A DNA stretch of 64,000 nucleotides from Streptoalloteichus tenebrarius (GTDB lineage: Bacteria > Actinomycetota > Actinomycetes > Mycobacteriales > Pseudonocardiaceae). The first letter of the stretch is position 1. The number at the start of each line of letters is the position of its first letter. Shown one piece after another: positions 43,936 to 54,051 of this stretch. The position numbers and the translations under genes are program-made. The stretch spans positions 62,001-126,000 of the forward strand of contig NZ_JAMTCP010000005.1 of the NCBI RefSeq assembly GCF_024171885.1, in the 5' to 3' direction. The notes beneath the pieces were generated by a model. That model did not search any database and was not told the origin of the DNA. It worked only from the letters and a program-made list of their open reading frames with translations.

Positions 43936-44299
43936 AACGCCCGAGGAAGCCGCCGATCCGCAGCAGGTTCCCGTGCGGGTCGATCAACGCGAACTCCAGC
44001 AGGCCGTAGTCGGTCTCGACCGGCGGGTGCAGCCGCGCGTCGCCGAGGTCGAGCGCGGCCCACTCGTCGTGCAGCTCCCGCGCCTCGGCGGCGGTGGTGA
44101 ACCGGACGTAGCAGCCGCCGGCGTCGACCTTCGGGTCCATGTCCGGGTGTGGGAAGAAGTGCAGCTCGGCGCCGTCCGCGCGACTGGCGACGAGGTACTC
44201 GGGGTGCCGTTCCTGGGCGGTGAAGCCGAGCGTGGCGTAGAAGCGGGCGGTGGCGTCGAGGTCGGGGCTGGGCAGGATCGGGATCGTCACGACCGTCAT
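43934..44299 (-). CDS. VOC-family (glyoxalase/bleomycin-resistance-like) protein
   Basis: A 121-residue protein with the paired beta-alpha-beta pattern of the vicinal oxygen chelate fold: IPILPSPDLDATARFYATLG and FALIDPHGNLLRI. It resembles bleomycin-binding and lyase-like proteins, but metal ligands are not certain, so the activity is undetermined. It is convergent with the SDR operon. Confidence 0.85.
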   Translation of the reverse strand: MTVVTIPILPSPDLDATARFYATLGFTAQERHPEYLVASRADGAELHFFPHPDMDPKVDAGGCYVRFTTAAEARELHDEWAALDLGDARLHPPVETDYGLLEFALIDPHGNLLRIGGFLGR

Positions 44300-44476
44300 G
44301 CCGGCAGGATCCCAGCACCCCCCGACAACGCCGGCGGTCCCGTCGCCCCGTCACCACCGCATGCGCCCGGTCGGGGGTCTTCCCTGCGAACCGGCACCGC
44401 CTGTGATGGGCTGCACGCGGGGGTCCGGCACGCCGGTGATCCGTCCGGCGGGTGCCCCGGTCCGAGAGGAGTGGCG

Positions 44477-45937
44477 ATGCCCGCACAGGACGTGGACGTC
44501 GTGGTCGTCGGGATGGGACCCGGCGGGGAGCACGTCGCGACCCGGTTGGCCGGGGCCGGCCTCGACGTCGTGGGCGTGGAGGCCCGGCTGCTGGGCGGCG
44601 AGTGCCCGTACTACGCCTGTGTCCCCACCAAGATGATGGTGCGCGCGGGCGACGTGCTCGCCGAGGCCCGCCGGGTCGACGGCCTGGCCGGCGCGGCGCA
44701 GGCCAGCCCCGACTTCGCCCCGGTCGCGACCCGCATCCGTCGGGAGGCGACCGACGACTGGGACGACGGGGTCGCGGTCCGGCGGTTCGCCGACGCGGGG
44801 GGACGGTTCGTGCGCGGGCGTGGGCGGATCACCGCGCCCGGCGAGGTCACCGTCTCCACCTCGGACGGAGATCAGGTGTTCCGGGCGCGGCGCGCCATCG
44901 TGCTCAACCCGGGCACCGAGCCGACCGCGCCGCCGATCGACGGCCTGGCCGACACCCCGTACTGGACGAACCGGGACGCGGTGGCGGCCGAGCGGGCGCC
45001 GGGGTCGCTCCTGGTCCTGGGCGCCGGACCGGTCGGCTGCGAGTTCGCGCAGGTCTTCGCCCGGTTCGGCAGCCGGGTGACGGTGATTGAGGTGAAGGAG
45101 CGCCTGCTGGCCGGGGAGGAACCGGAGGCGTCGGAGATCCTCACCAAGGCCTTCGAGGCCGAGGGGATCACCGTGCGGGCCGGTGTCCAGGTGCGGCGCT
45201 TCGACCACGACGGGGCCGGTGGCGGTTTCACCGCGACGCTGGAGTCCGGGGAGGAGCTGAGCGCCCAACGCCTGCTCGTGGCGGCTGGCCGGCGCACCGA
45301 CCTCGCCGCGTTGGGCGTGGGCGCGCTGGGGCTGGACGAGAACGCCAGGACCCTGGACGTGGACGAGCGGATGCGGCTGGCGCCCGGTGTGTGGGCGGTG
45401 GGCGACGTGACGGGGCGCGGGGCGTTCACCCACGTCTCGATGTACCAGGCCAGGATCGCCGCCGCCGACATCCTGGCCTCCGGCGGCGACGGCGGCGACG
45501 GCGGCGACGGCGGCGACGGCGGTGGCGGCGGGGGCGACGCCGGCGCGGGCGACGGCGAGGGGGAGAGGGCCGACTACCGCGCCGTGCCCAGGGTGACCTT
45601 CACCGACCCCGAGGTCGCCTCGGTCGGGATGACCGAGGCCCAGGCCAGGGAGCGGGGGCTGACGGTGCGGACCGGGAGCACCGACCTGTCGGCCTCGGCC
45701 AGGGGGTGGATCCACCGCGCCGGCACGGGACTGGTCAAGGTCGTCGAGGACGCCGAGCGCGGCGTGCTGGTGGGGGCGACCGTCGTCGGGCCGTACGGTG
45801 GCGAGGTGCTCGGCGCGCTCGCCGTCGCCGTGCACGGCGAGGTCCCGACGGAACGCCTGCGCCGCATGATCTACGCCTACCCGACCTTCCACCGCGCCGT
45901 CGAGTCCGCACTGGACGATCTCCATGCGCGCGGCTGA
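44477..45937 (+). CDS. FAD-dependent pyridine nucleotide-disulfide oxidoreductase
   Basis: A 486-residue flavoprotein of the dihydrolipoamide dehydrogenase/mercuric reductase group. FAD motif VVVGMGPGGEHVATRL, redox-active disulfide in GGECPYYACVPTK (C-x4-C), NAD motif LVLGAGPVGCEFAQVFARFG and FAD site VWAVGDVTGRGAFTHV are present. The C-terminus has YAYPTFHRAVESAL, where lipoamide enzymes usually have His-Pro. A Gly/Asp-rich insert (GGDGGDGGDGGDGG) lies near residue 340. ATG 44477 follows GAGAGGAG. The substrate disulfide or metal is unknown. Confidence 0.88.
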   Translation: MPAQDVDVVVVGMGPGGEHVATRLAGAGLDVVGVEARLLGGECPYYACVPTKMMVRAGDVLAEARRVDGLAGAAQASPDFAPVATRIRREATDDWDDGVAVRRFADAGGRFVRGRGRITAPGEVTVSTSDGDQVFRARRAIVLNPGTEPTAPPIDGLADTPYWTNRDAVAAERAPGSLLVLGAGPVGCEFAQVFARFGSRVTVIEVKERLLAGEEPEASEILTKAFEAEGITVRAGVQVRRFDHDGAGGGFTATLESGEELSAQRLLVAAGRRTDLAALGVGALGLDENARTLDVDERMRLAPGVWAVGDVTGRGAFTHVSMYQARIAAADILASGGDGGDGGDGGDGGGGGGDAGAGDGEGERADYRAVPRVTFTDPEVASVGMTEAQARERGLTVRTGSTDLSASARGWIHRAGTGLVKVVEDAERGVLVGATVVGPYGGEVLGALAVAVHGEVPTERLRRMIYAYPTFHRAVESALDDLHARG

Positions 45938-48527
45938 TCCCCTGCGGCGTAACCCTTTCCGGCGACACGTGAGGCGGCCGTCCGGAGTGGAGGGTCGGCG
46001 ACGGTGCCACCATGGGCTGGTGGGACGCGTCGCCGGGACTGTGGGTCGGGCACTGGCGTTGCTGATGACGACGGTGCTCCCGCTGAGCATGGCGGGATCG
46101 CCGGGGGCCGGGGTCTCCACCGCGGCGACGACGCCGACGTCCGTGCTGTCCGTGCCGCCGGGGCGCGCGCGGGCGCCCGAGGAGGCGATCGTCGACGGCC
46201 CCACCCGTTTCATGGTGCTGTCGCCGACCCTGGTGCGGCTGGAGTACGCGCGGGACGGCCGGTTCGAGGACCGCCCGTCGTTCAACGCCGTCAACCGCGA
46301 CTTCCCCGGCGCCGCCTTCGACACGTGGGTGGAGGACGGGACCCGGGTCATCCGCACCGAGCGGCTCACCCTGCGGCACCGACAGGACGGGGAGCCGTTC
46401 GGTCCCGACAACCTTTCGGTCGACCTGACGGCCGGCGACCGCGCGGTGACCGCGCGCCCGAGCTTCGCCGACGGCACCGGCGCGGGCGCCCCCTCGCCTG
46501 GCAACCTCGGCGGCTGGCGGCGCAGCCTCGACCTGGCGTCCGGCCCGGTGCCGCTGCACGACGGCCTGCTCTCCCGCGAGGGCTGGTACCTGCTCGACGA
46601 CAGCAGGACGGCGCTGGTGGCCGAGGACGGCTCGCTCGTGCCCCGCGCGCCCAGGGACCGGCCCTACCAGGACGGCTACTTCTTCGGGTACGGCCACGAC
46701 TACCGGCAGGGGCTGCGCGACCTGCGCGACCTCACCGGGCCGCCGATGTTGTTGCCGCGCTGGGCGTTCGGCAACTGGTTCTCCCGCTACCACCCGTACT
46801 CGGCGGCGAACTTCCAGCAGGACGTGGTGCCCCGGTTCCGCGCGCGGCGCGTCCCGTTGGACGTCCTGGTCGTGGACACCGACTACAAGAGCCCCGACCC
46901 GTGGAACGGCTGGAACTGGAACCGGAAGCTCTTCCCCGACCCCGCCGGATTCCTGACGTGGGCGCGGAAACAGGGGCTGCGGGTCGCGCTGAACATCCAC
47001 AACAGCATCAGCCCGCGCGACCCGAAGTACGCGCAGGTGCGGGCGATGCTGGGCAAGGACCTGCCGAAGGGGGACTGCCCGACGGAGTGCCACGTCTTCG
47101 ACTGGGCCGACGAGCAGCAACTGCGCGCGTACTTCGAACTGCACCGGCCCTTCGAGGACCAGGGCGTGCGCCTGTGGTGGAACGACTGGTGCTGCGACGG
47201 CAGCCGGGCCGACATCGAGGGCGTCACACCGGACACCTGGCTCAACGCGCAGTACGCCCTCCGCGACGAGAAGCGGGGCTTCCGCGGGTTCACCTACGCG
47301 CGCGGCGGCAGCGGGTTCACCGGGTACGGCGAGAGCCAGCAGTACCCGCAGGGACCCTGGGCCGAACACCGCTACAACATCCACTTCACCGCCGACACCA
47401 ACTCCTCGTGGGAACTGCTGCCGTTCGCCGCGTTCTACACGGCGGCGCACGGCAACACCGGGAACCCCTACGTCACACACGACATCGGGGCGCACAACGC
47501 GGAGAAGCTCCCCGACGACCTCTACGCCAGGTGGATCCAGCTCGGCACGTTCCAACCGATCCTGCGTCTGCACTCCAACCACGGGCTGCGCCTGCCGTGG
47601 GACTACCCCGGCCCCGCGCAGGAGTCGGCCGAGGCCTTCCTGCGGCTGCGGTCGAGTCTGGTGCCCTACTCGTACTCCCTCGCCCGGCAGGCCCACGACA
47701 CCGGCCTGCCCATAGTGCGACCGCTCTACCTCAACTATCCCGAGCACGACGAGGCGTACTCCCACAAACACGAGTTCCTGTACGGCGACGACGTCCTCGT
47801 GGCGCCGGTGACCCGCCCCGGCACGGGCGCCGTGGACACCCCGGTGTGGTTCCCGCCGGGCACGTGGGTCGACTACTTCACCGGCCGCCGCCACACGGGG
47901 CCGGGCACGGCCACGGTCAGCGCCGACCTGTCCCGGATGCCGGTGTTCCTCCGCGCCGGCGGGGTGCTGCCGACCCGCTCCGACTACGTGGACCACTCCG
48001 ACCAGCGGCCCATGACGGCGGTGACGCTGGACGTGGCCGCCGGCGGCTCGGGCTCGTTCGACCTCTACGAGGACGCGGGGGAGGGGCTGGGCTACCGGCA
48101 CGGCCAGCACGCGACCACGCCGATTCGCTACCACCAGGACAACGGCCGGCAGACGGGGAACCTGACCATCGGCGCCGCGCAGGGGCACTACCCCGGCCAG
48201 GTCGCGAAACGCGCGTGGACGGCGCGGTTCCGGGACGTGGACCCGCCCACCGGGGTCTGGGTGAACGGGGCCGGCGTCGGGCAGAGCGCGAGCGGACCCG
48301 GCTACTCCTACGACCCGGCGAGCCGGACCCTGACCGTGCGGACCGCCCCCGTCCCCACCGCGCGGGCCACGACCGTCGGGTTCGCCGTGGGGAAGATCTC
48401 GTCGCTGCTGTCCTGCTCCCAGTGCTCGCAGCCGATCACGGTGCCGGTCGAGCAGGCGCTGCCGGCCCGCGTGGAACGGCTCGACTCCCTGCTCCGGCAC
48501 CAGGGGCCGACGCGCCGCGCCCACTGA
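45924..48527 (+). CDS. Secreted glycoside hydrolase family 31 protein
   Basis: An extracellular glycosidase of up to 867 residues acting on alpha-linked sugars; family members include alpha-glucosidases and alpha-xylosidases. The catalytic barrel shows PRWAFGNWFSRYHPYS, DVLVVDTDYK, LWWNDWCCDG with the nucleophile Asp, and HSNHGLRLPWDY. A signal-like segment (RALALLMTTVLPLSMAGSPG) begins about 45 residues in. The real start may be GTG 46020 or GTG 45969 rather than ATG 45924, which overlaps the flavoprotein gene. The C-terminus is beta-rich, with a Cys pair. Confidence 0.87.
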   Translation: MRAADPLRRNPFRRHVRRPSGVEGRRRCHHGLVGRVAGTVGRALALLMTTVLPLSMAGSPGAGVSTAATTPTSVLSVPPGRARAPEEAIVDGPTRFMVLSPTLVRLEYARDGRFEDRPSFNAVNRDFPGAAFDTWVEDGTRVIRTERLTLRHRQDGEPFGPDNLSVDLTAGDRAVTARPSFADGTGAGAPSPGNLGGWRRSLDLASGPVPLHDGLLSREGWYLLDDSRTALVAEDGSLVPRAPRDRPYQDGYFFGYGHDYRQGLRDLRDLTGPPMLLPRWAFGNWFSRYHPYSAANFQQDVVPRFRARRVPLDVLVVDTDYKSPDPWNGWNWNRKLFPDPAGFLTWARKQGLRVALNIHNSISPRDPKYAQVRAMLGKDLPKGDCPTECHVFDWADEQQLRAYFELHRPFEDQGVRLWWNDWCCDGSRADIEGVTPDTWLNAQYALRDEKRGFRGFTYARGGSGFTGYGESQQYPQGPWAEHRYNIHFTADTNSSWELLPFAAFYTAAHGNTGNPYVTHDIGAHNAEKLPDDLYARWIQLGTFQPILRLHSNHGLRLPWDYPGPAQESAEAFLRLRSSLVPYSYSLARQAHDTGLPIVRPLYLNYPEHDEAYSHKHEFLYGDDVLVAPVTRPGTGAVDTPVWFPPGTWVDYFTGRRHTGPGTATVSADLSRMPVFLRAGGVLPTRSDYVDHSDQRPMTAVTLDVAAGGSGSFDLYEDAGEGLGYRHGQHATTPIRYHQDNGRQTGNLTIGAAQGHYPGQVAKRAWTARFRDVDPPTGVWVNGAGVGQSASGPGYSYDPASRTLTVRTAPVPTARATTVGFAVGKISSLLSCSQCSQPITVPVEQALPARVERLDSLLRHQGPTRRAH

Positions 48528-48911
48528 TCGCCGCCGTCCTCGGGGCCACGGCGCTCGCCGCGTTCGCGGTGATCGCGGTGATCCGATCCGGGGCGGAACG
48601 CGTTGCCCTGATCGACATTCTCGGCGGGGCGCGTCCACTCCCGCGCCGGACGCCACTCCTGTCCACCATCTGCCGTGACGTATCCAGGCTGGGGAGCGCC
48701 CCTCCTCAGGATGACGGGTCGAATGTGGAGGCGGGGCCGACAGAAACCGGCAAGAGACGACGGGAAATCCAAGCAGCACAAGGGCGACGGGCGTGAATCG
48801 CACCAGATGGCGGGTCGACGGGTCCACCCCGCTCTGCCACCGTGGGTGCCGGCTATGCCGACCACCGCAGCCATATCCGATCCGCATGACATCGGGATCA
48901 GGGGGAACGAC
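48528..48911. other. 384-bp gap without a gene
   Basis: Between the GH31 and PQQ-propeller genes. AT-richer patches (GACATTCTCGG near 48615, CATATCC near 48870) may hold a promoter. No terminator-like palindrome is found. Confidence 0.35.
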
Positions 48912-50567
48912 GTGCATGTCATCGGACGAAGGCGTACCCGGCTCCTCGCCTGTCTCGCCGCCCCGCTGGCGGTGCTCCTGCTCAGCAGTGGCGTGAGCCC
49001 GGCGGCCGACCCCACCGACACCGGTCAGGAGGGCGACGCCGCCGCGTCGCGGGACTGGCCGACCTGGCAGAAGGACCTCTCCGGCTCCCGGTCCAACCGG
49101 GCGGAGCGCCGGATCACGCCCGCGAACGTGGGTGATCTCCAGCTCAGGTGGGCGTTCACCCACCCCAGACCGAACGACCCGAACCTCGCCGGGATGCTCA
49201 CCGCCAGGAGCCAGCCCGCGATCGTGGGCGGGATCGCCTACTTCGGCAGCACCGACGGGAAGTTCTACGCCGTGGACGCGAAGACCGGCGCCACGCGGTG
49301 GAGCTTCGACCTCGGCACGGTCGACCCGGACACCGGGATCGCCGTCGTGCGCGACAGCCCGGCCGTCGCCAACGGCAAGATCTTCTTCGGCGACTACCGC
49401 GGCTACCTGTACGCGCTGGACCAGAAGACCGGGAAGCTGGCGTGGAACGCCCGGATCGACACCCATCCCGCCGCCGTGGTGACCAGCTCGCCGATCGTCT
49501 TCGGCGGCCGGGTGTACGTCGGGGTGTCCAGCGGGGACAACGCCGGCGGCCCCGAGACCGCCTGCTGCACGTTCCGAGGGCACATCGACGCGCTGGACGT
49601 CGACACCGGCGCGCTGGTCTGGCGGCACCACACGGTGCCAGAGCCCCAGCAGGTGGGCACCTGGCCCAGCGGCGCCGCGCGGTTCGAGCCCTCCGGCGGC
49701 GGGGTGTGGAGCTCGCCGGTCATCGACCCGGCCACCAGGACGCTCTACGTCGGAACCGGCCAGAACTACACCGGCAAGGAAGGCGAGACGGACACCGTCC
49801 TCGCGCTGGACGCGACGACCGGAGCCGTGCGCTGGAAGCGGCAGATGACCTTCCCCGACGTCTGGCGCACGCTGTGCGCCGACCCGACCCAGCCGCCCGG
49901 CTACTGCCCGGGAGCCAGCGAGGGCGCCAACCTCGACTACGACTTCGGCGCGATGCCCAACCTCTTCACCGCCAACGGGCGCAAGCTCGTCGGCATCGGC
50001 CAGAAGAGCGGTGTCTACCACGTCTTCGACGCCCGCACCGGCGAGGTCGTCTGGCAGCGCCAGCTCGGCAAGGCGTGGCCCAACGGCGGCGTCGGCGGGG
50101 TCCAGTGGGGCGCGAGCTACGACGGGCACCGGCTCTACGTCGCCACCTGGTTCGCTGACCCGGGTTCGCTGTTCGCCCTGGACCCGGCCACCGGGCGCAC
50201 CCTGTGGGAGACCAAGCACCCCGCCAACGGGTGCAGCACCGGGGGAGCCGCCGGACACCCCGACGTCTGCGCGCTGGCGAACACCCCGGCCGTGACGACC
50301 AGCCCCGGCGTGGTCTACGAGGGCAGCGCCGACGGCAAGATGCGCGCCTACTCCGCCGAGAACGGCCGGGTCCTGTGGGAGTTCGACACGATCCGGGACT
50401 TCCAGGGCGTGAACGGACTGCCCGGCCACGGGCAGGGCATCTCCGGCGGCGGTGGCGCGGTCGTCGCCGACGGCGTGCTCTACGTCAACTCCGGCTACTT
50501 CGGACAGTTCGGCAAGTTCTACCCGACGGACAAGGGATCGGTGCTGTTGGCGTTCTCCCTGCGCTGA
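48912..50567 (+). CDS. Secreted PQQ-type beta-propeller protein
   Basis: A 551-residue protein. An export signal (RRRTRLLACLAAPLAVLLLS) is followed by repeats of the quinoprotein alcohol-dehydrogenase/PQQ propeller: WPTWQKDLSGSRSN, AYFGSTDGKFYAVDAKTGAT, DYRGYLYALDQKTGKLAW and TLYVGTGQNYTG. CCTF resembles the vicinal disulfide near the quinone in PQQ dehydrogenases. GTG 48912 follows GGGGGAA. It may be a polyvinyl-alcohol-dehydrogenase-like oxidoreductase; the cofactor and substrate are inferred from family only. Confidence 0.85.
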   Translation: MHVIGRRRTRLLACLAAPLAVLLLSSGVSPAADPTDTGQEGDAAASRDWPTWQKDLSGSRSNRAERRITPANVGDLQLRWAFTHPRPNDPNLAGMLTARSQPAIVGGIAYFGSTDGKFYAVDAKTGATRWSFDLGTVDPDTGIAVVRDSPAVANGKIFFGDYRGYLYALDQKTGKLAWNARIDTHPAAVVTSSPIVFGGRVYVGVSSGDNAGGPETACCTFRGHIDALDVDTGALVWRHHTVPEPQQVGTWPSGAARFEPSGGGVWSSPVIDPATRTLYVGTGQNYTGKEGETDTVLALDATTGAVRWKRQMTFPDVWRTLCADPTQPPGYCPGASEGANLDYDFGAMPNLFTANGRKLVGIGQKSGVYHVFDARTGEVVWQRQLGKAWPNGGVGGVQWGASYDGHRLYVATWFADPGSLFALDPATGRTLWETKHPANGCSTGGAAGHPDVCALANTPAVTTSPGVVYEGSADGKMRAYSAENGRVLWEFDTIRDFQGVNGLPGHGQGISGGGGAVVADGVLYVNSGYFGQFGKFYPTDKGSVLLAFSLR

Positions 50568-50581
50568 CTCCACTCCCTCTG

Positions 50582-50613
50582 GGGCTCCCCGCCTCCGGGC
50601 GGGGAGCCCTTTC
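50582..50613 (+). terminator. Terminator after the propeller gene
   Basis: 12-bp perfect stem GGGCTCCCCGCC with loop TCCG and its complement, then TTTCT. Confidence 0.85.
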
Positions 50614-50639
50614 TGCGCGTGGACCAGCACAGGCTGTCG

Positions 50640-52958
50640 CGTTGCTCACCGGCCGAGGTGGCCGGTGCTGCTGCGCAGGAGCCAGCGGTGCATGCCTCCG
50701 GCCGCCTGCGCGCCGCGACCCTCACCGGCCCTGAGAAGCCAGTGCTGCCGAGACCAGACCGGCCACCTGGTGCGCGAGGAGCGGCCGCAATCCCCACCAG
50801 GCCTGTGGAGCTTGTGCTGAACGAAACGAGGCCCGCCGCATCCGGCCCGATCTGTTGCGGTTCTCGCCGGCCGAGGGGCCGCTGCTGCGCCAGATCGACA
50901 GTCCCCGCCGGCTTCGGGCTCCCAATCGCGTCCCTGACCGGGCCTCAGATCCGGTGCTGTCCCGCAATGTCACTCGTTGCTGAACCGCCAGGGTCGCGAT
51001 CAACACCGGTTCTGAGGGGTGGGCCGCACGGTCACGGCTGCTGTAGTGGTCCGAGTGCCCGGTTTGCGGTTCTCGCCGGTCGAGGGCACCGGGGCTGCCC
51101 GAGGCCGACAGTCCTTGCCGGCCCTGGGCTCCCGGTTGCGATCCTCACTGGCCGGGCCGGTCGCCGGTGCTGCGATCGGCGAGCTGCCCGGGTCAGTGCT
51201 GGGGTTGCGGTGCTTACCGATGTCGAAGAGCCGGTGCTGCACGAGACGATGGTCCGCCGCATCGGGGCCGATCTGTTGCGGTTCTCGCTGGCCGAGGGCA
51301 CCGGGGCTGCCCGAGGCCGACAGTCCCTGCCGGCCCTGGGCTCCCGGTTGCGATCCTCACTGGCCGGGCCGCAGCACTCTCGTCGATCCACCCGGAGCTG
51401 ACGCTGCGATCCTCACCGGCCTGAGGGGTCGATGCTGCTCTTCTGGTTGGTGCCGTTGGGGAGTGCCTCGATGAGTTGCGATCCTCACCGGCTCTGAGGG
51501 GCGGATGTTGCGCGAGGCGATGGCGAGCCGCATCTGGGGGCGATTTTGCGATCCTTGGCGGTCGAGGAGACCTGCGCGGGGGAACGCCGGGAGATGCGGG
51601 TGGCGAGCATCACCGGTTCTGAGGGGCCGTGCTGCATGGTCACGGCTGCTGTAGCGGCCCGGTCGTCCGGTTTGCGGTTCTCGCCGACGGAGGCGGCCGC
51701 TGCTGCGCCAGATCGACAGTCGTCCTCGACGGTGGGGTCGGTGCTGTCCGGGGTGGCGTCTCGCCGGTGTGCCCACGGCGGTTGCGATCCTCACCGGCCG
51801 AGGGGCCGGTGCTGCGGCAGGCGATCAGTGAGGCGGGATGGGGTGGATGTTGTGTTCCTCACCGGGCCGGTCGCCGGTGCTGCGATCGGCGAGCTGCCCG
51901 GGACGGTGACGGGGTCGCGATGCTCGCCAGACCTGAAGGGCTGGTGGTGCTCCGGCGCGATGCGCCCGGGGCCGGCCAGGGCGGATTGTTGTCGCGATCC
52001 TCACCGGCTCCGCGGGGCTGATGCTGCACGAGACGGTGGTCCGCCGCATCGGGGCCAATCTGTTGCGATCCTTGCCGGCCGAGGGCCCCAGGGCTGCCCG
52101 ACGCCGACAGTCCCTGCCGGCCCTGGGCTCCCGGTTGCGATCCTCACCGGGCCTGTGGCCGGTGCTACTGGCGAGCGACCCCACCTCGGTGGGACCTGCG
52201 GCCGATTGCGGTTCTCCGCTGACACTGATGGGTCCAGTGCTGCCGTCGCTGGCCGCCTGGCGGTGATCTGCCGTGGCGAGTTGTGTTCCTTACCGGTCCT
52301 GACGAGCCGGTGCTGCCGGCCACGGCCGCCGTTGCGACCCGGGTGTCCGCCGTTGCGGTCTTCTCCCGGCTGAGGGGGTTGGTGCTGCCTGCCGCAGCGG
52401 TCGTGCCCGAGATCCCAACGTTGTCGCGATCCTCGCTGCGAGCGAAGGGCGTGCGGCACCCGGAGATCGGCCGCCTGTTCGTGGTCGTTGCGGTGCTCAC
52501 CGGACCTGGAGGGCTCGGGGAGCATGGCAGACGCTTGTCCAGCGCCACGTCCTCGCTGTTGCGATCCCCGCCGGCCCTGAGGGGCCGGTGCTGGCGCAGA
52601 CCAACGATGTGCCACCCGGTGTGCTCATGTTGCGATGCTCATGACCTCAGAGGCCGGTGCTGCACCTTCGCGGCGCTGATGACGCCTTCGAGGGCGACGT
52701 CGTGATCGGCACCGGGTCTGTAGGGCCGGCACTGCGGGCGGAGCGGGATGGTCAACAGGTCCCGTCAGCGGGTTGCGTTCCTCCCGCTCCTTCCGGGGGC
52801 TTGTGGGGCCGGTTCTGCCTGCGTGCCGTGCTTCGGCTGCGGGCTCGCACGCCAGCTTGCGATCCTCACCGGCCTCAGAAGCCGGTGCCGCGACCGCCTG
52901 ACCCGGAGGCGCTGTCCGACGGTTACCGCCCTCACCTGGCCAAACGGGCCGCTGCTGC
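50640..52958 (-). CRISPR. Degenerate CRISPR-like array, about 33 repeats
   Basis: On the plus strand, units begin GTTGCGATCCTCACCGG and end GGCCGGTGCTGC around a CTGAGG centre, about 35-37 bp, separated by about 35-37 bp of mostly different sequence. Starts recur at 70-72 bp: 50854, 51063, 51135, 51204, 51275, 51347, 51403, 51475, 51781, 52062, 52134, 52558, 52629 and others. The minus-strand reading ends GGATCGCAAC, like a CRISPR repeat 3' end, and holds an internal CCGG-palindrome. Repeats differ from each other by many bases, and some spacers recur as diverged copies (for example those with CGACAGTCC at 50896, 51106, 51319, 52106). No cas gene lies in the window. A decayed array is the best reading; a minisatellite is the alternative. 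Confidence 0.55.
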
Positions 52959-53468
52959 CCGGTGGGGTTCGGGGAGGTCGCCGTAATTCGGCCGTGAAGG
53001 ATCAGGCGGTCTCGGCCCTCAACGCCAGGGCACGCCCCCGACAGTTCGGACCGGCCCGGCGTGTCCGTCAGCACGGGGGAATCCGAAGTGGTCTCGTCGT
53101 CGACGCCCGGTCGGTGCCCGTCAGATGGGGGACGGCTCACCGAAACGGTGTAGCTCGAATTCAGGAGTGCGGTTCTCGGTGTCGTGAGAGCGGTTCACCC
53201 CGGGAGTGTGGCGCCGAGTGGGGCGGTGCGAGAACTGGTCTCTGTCGAGTTCGGGTGTTGTTTTCTCAGCGGCTCGACTGGATCAGGTGTGGTGAGCGTG
53301 CTTTTCGTCTGATCATTAGTCCTGAGTGGACTGGCGGAGTCTATTGAGGACATTTCTGTCTACTGAGGACTTGGCGCGTCCGTCGTGGGGCTGGTCCCGG
53401 CGGCCACGATCGGGTGGTGTAGGGGAGCGGCCACGCTCACCCGTTCTCGCACTCCGGTCCCGAACGAA
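52959..53468. other. Leader-like AT-richer gap beside the CRISPR-like array
   Basis: No gene is seen. The part at 53150-53370 is clearly AT-richer (GTTGTTTTCTCAGC, CTGATCATTAGTCC, TCTATTGAGGACATTTC) than the surrounding DNA. If the array is read on the minus strand, this is on the leader side. It also holds the upstream DNA of the mbtH gene. Confidence 0.4.
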
Positions 53469-53469
53469 G

Positions 53470-53488
53470 TAAGGGTAGGCTAACTCCG
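53470..53488 (+). promoter_or_regulatory. Iron box (IdeR/DmdR-type) before mbtH-like gene
   Basis: TAAGGGTAGGCTAACTCC closely matches the TTAGGTTAGGCTAACCTAA consensus bound by iron-loaded IdeR/DmdR repressors. It is 125 bp upstream of the mbtH-like start. Confidence 0.7.
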
Positions 53489-53612
53489 CGCTCCCCGGCC
53501 GGTGGCGCCGGCGGTGGACGTGGTCCGTGGTCCACCCGGCCCGGCGCGGGGTGCGCGGACGGCGGTGGTCGGACCTCCCGGAGCCCGGCCGAGGCGGAGA
53601 GGAGCAACAGGC

Positions 53613-53822
53613 GTGACCAACCCCTTCGACAACGAGGACGGGCGGTTCCTCGTCCTGGTCAACGACGAGGGCCAGCACTCGCTGTGGCCGGCCTTCGTCG
53701 AGGTGCCCGCCGGCTGGGCGGTGGTCCACGGCGAGGACAGCCGCCAGGCCTGTCTCGACTACGTCAACACCCACTGGACCGACATGCGGCCGAAGAGCCT
53801 GATCGAGGCCATGGGCGGCTGA
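53613..53822 (+). CDS. MbtH-family NRPS accessory protein
   Basis: A 69-residue protein that binds and activates NRPS adenylation domains. Family hallmarks: [33 protein letters not shown] and the C-terminal [17 protein letters not shown] 53613 follows AGGAG. An iron box upstream suggests use in siderophore assembly, together with the N-monooxygenase gene 3 kb away; the NRPS itself is not in the window. Confidence 0.95.
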   Translation: MTNPFDNEDGRFLVLVNDEGQHSLWPAFVEVPAGWAVVHGEDSRQACLDYVNTHWTDMRPKSLIEAMGG

Positions 53823-54051
53823 GGCGCCCGTCCACGGACGCCATCGGCCTGAGGCCGCGACGCCGGTCCCGGCGCGGCGAGTCGCGGCTCGTCGCGTCCC
53901 GCTCGTCACGCTGCCCGGTGTCCGCCCCTGCGGCCGCCGGGCAGCGGCGTGGGTGGCGTGGTCGCCGTGCCGGCCGCCCGCCACGCCGCGCGGCTGCCGT
54001 CGCGCGGTGTTGGACTGGGTGGGACCGTGACAGGCCAGCCCGGAGGTGTTC

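Noticed and set aside
45735-50630. 1631-codon minus-strand frame over the GH31 and propeller genes
   Set aside because: It is entirely antisense to two well-supported genes. The long reading results from high GC at third codon positions.
52625-53140. Possible gene in the leader side of the CRISPR-like array
   Set aside because: The translation is low-complexity and runs across repeat units, so it is not a cas or leader-associated gene.
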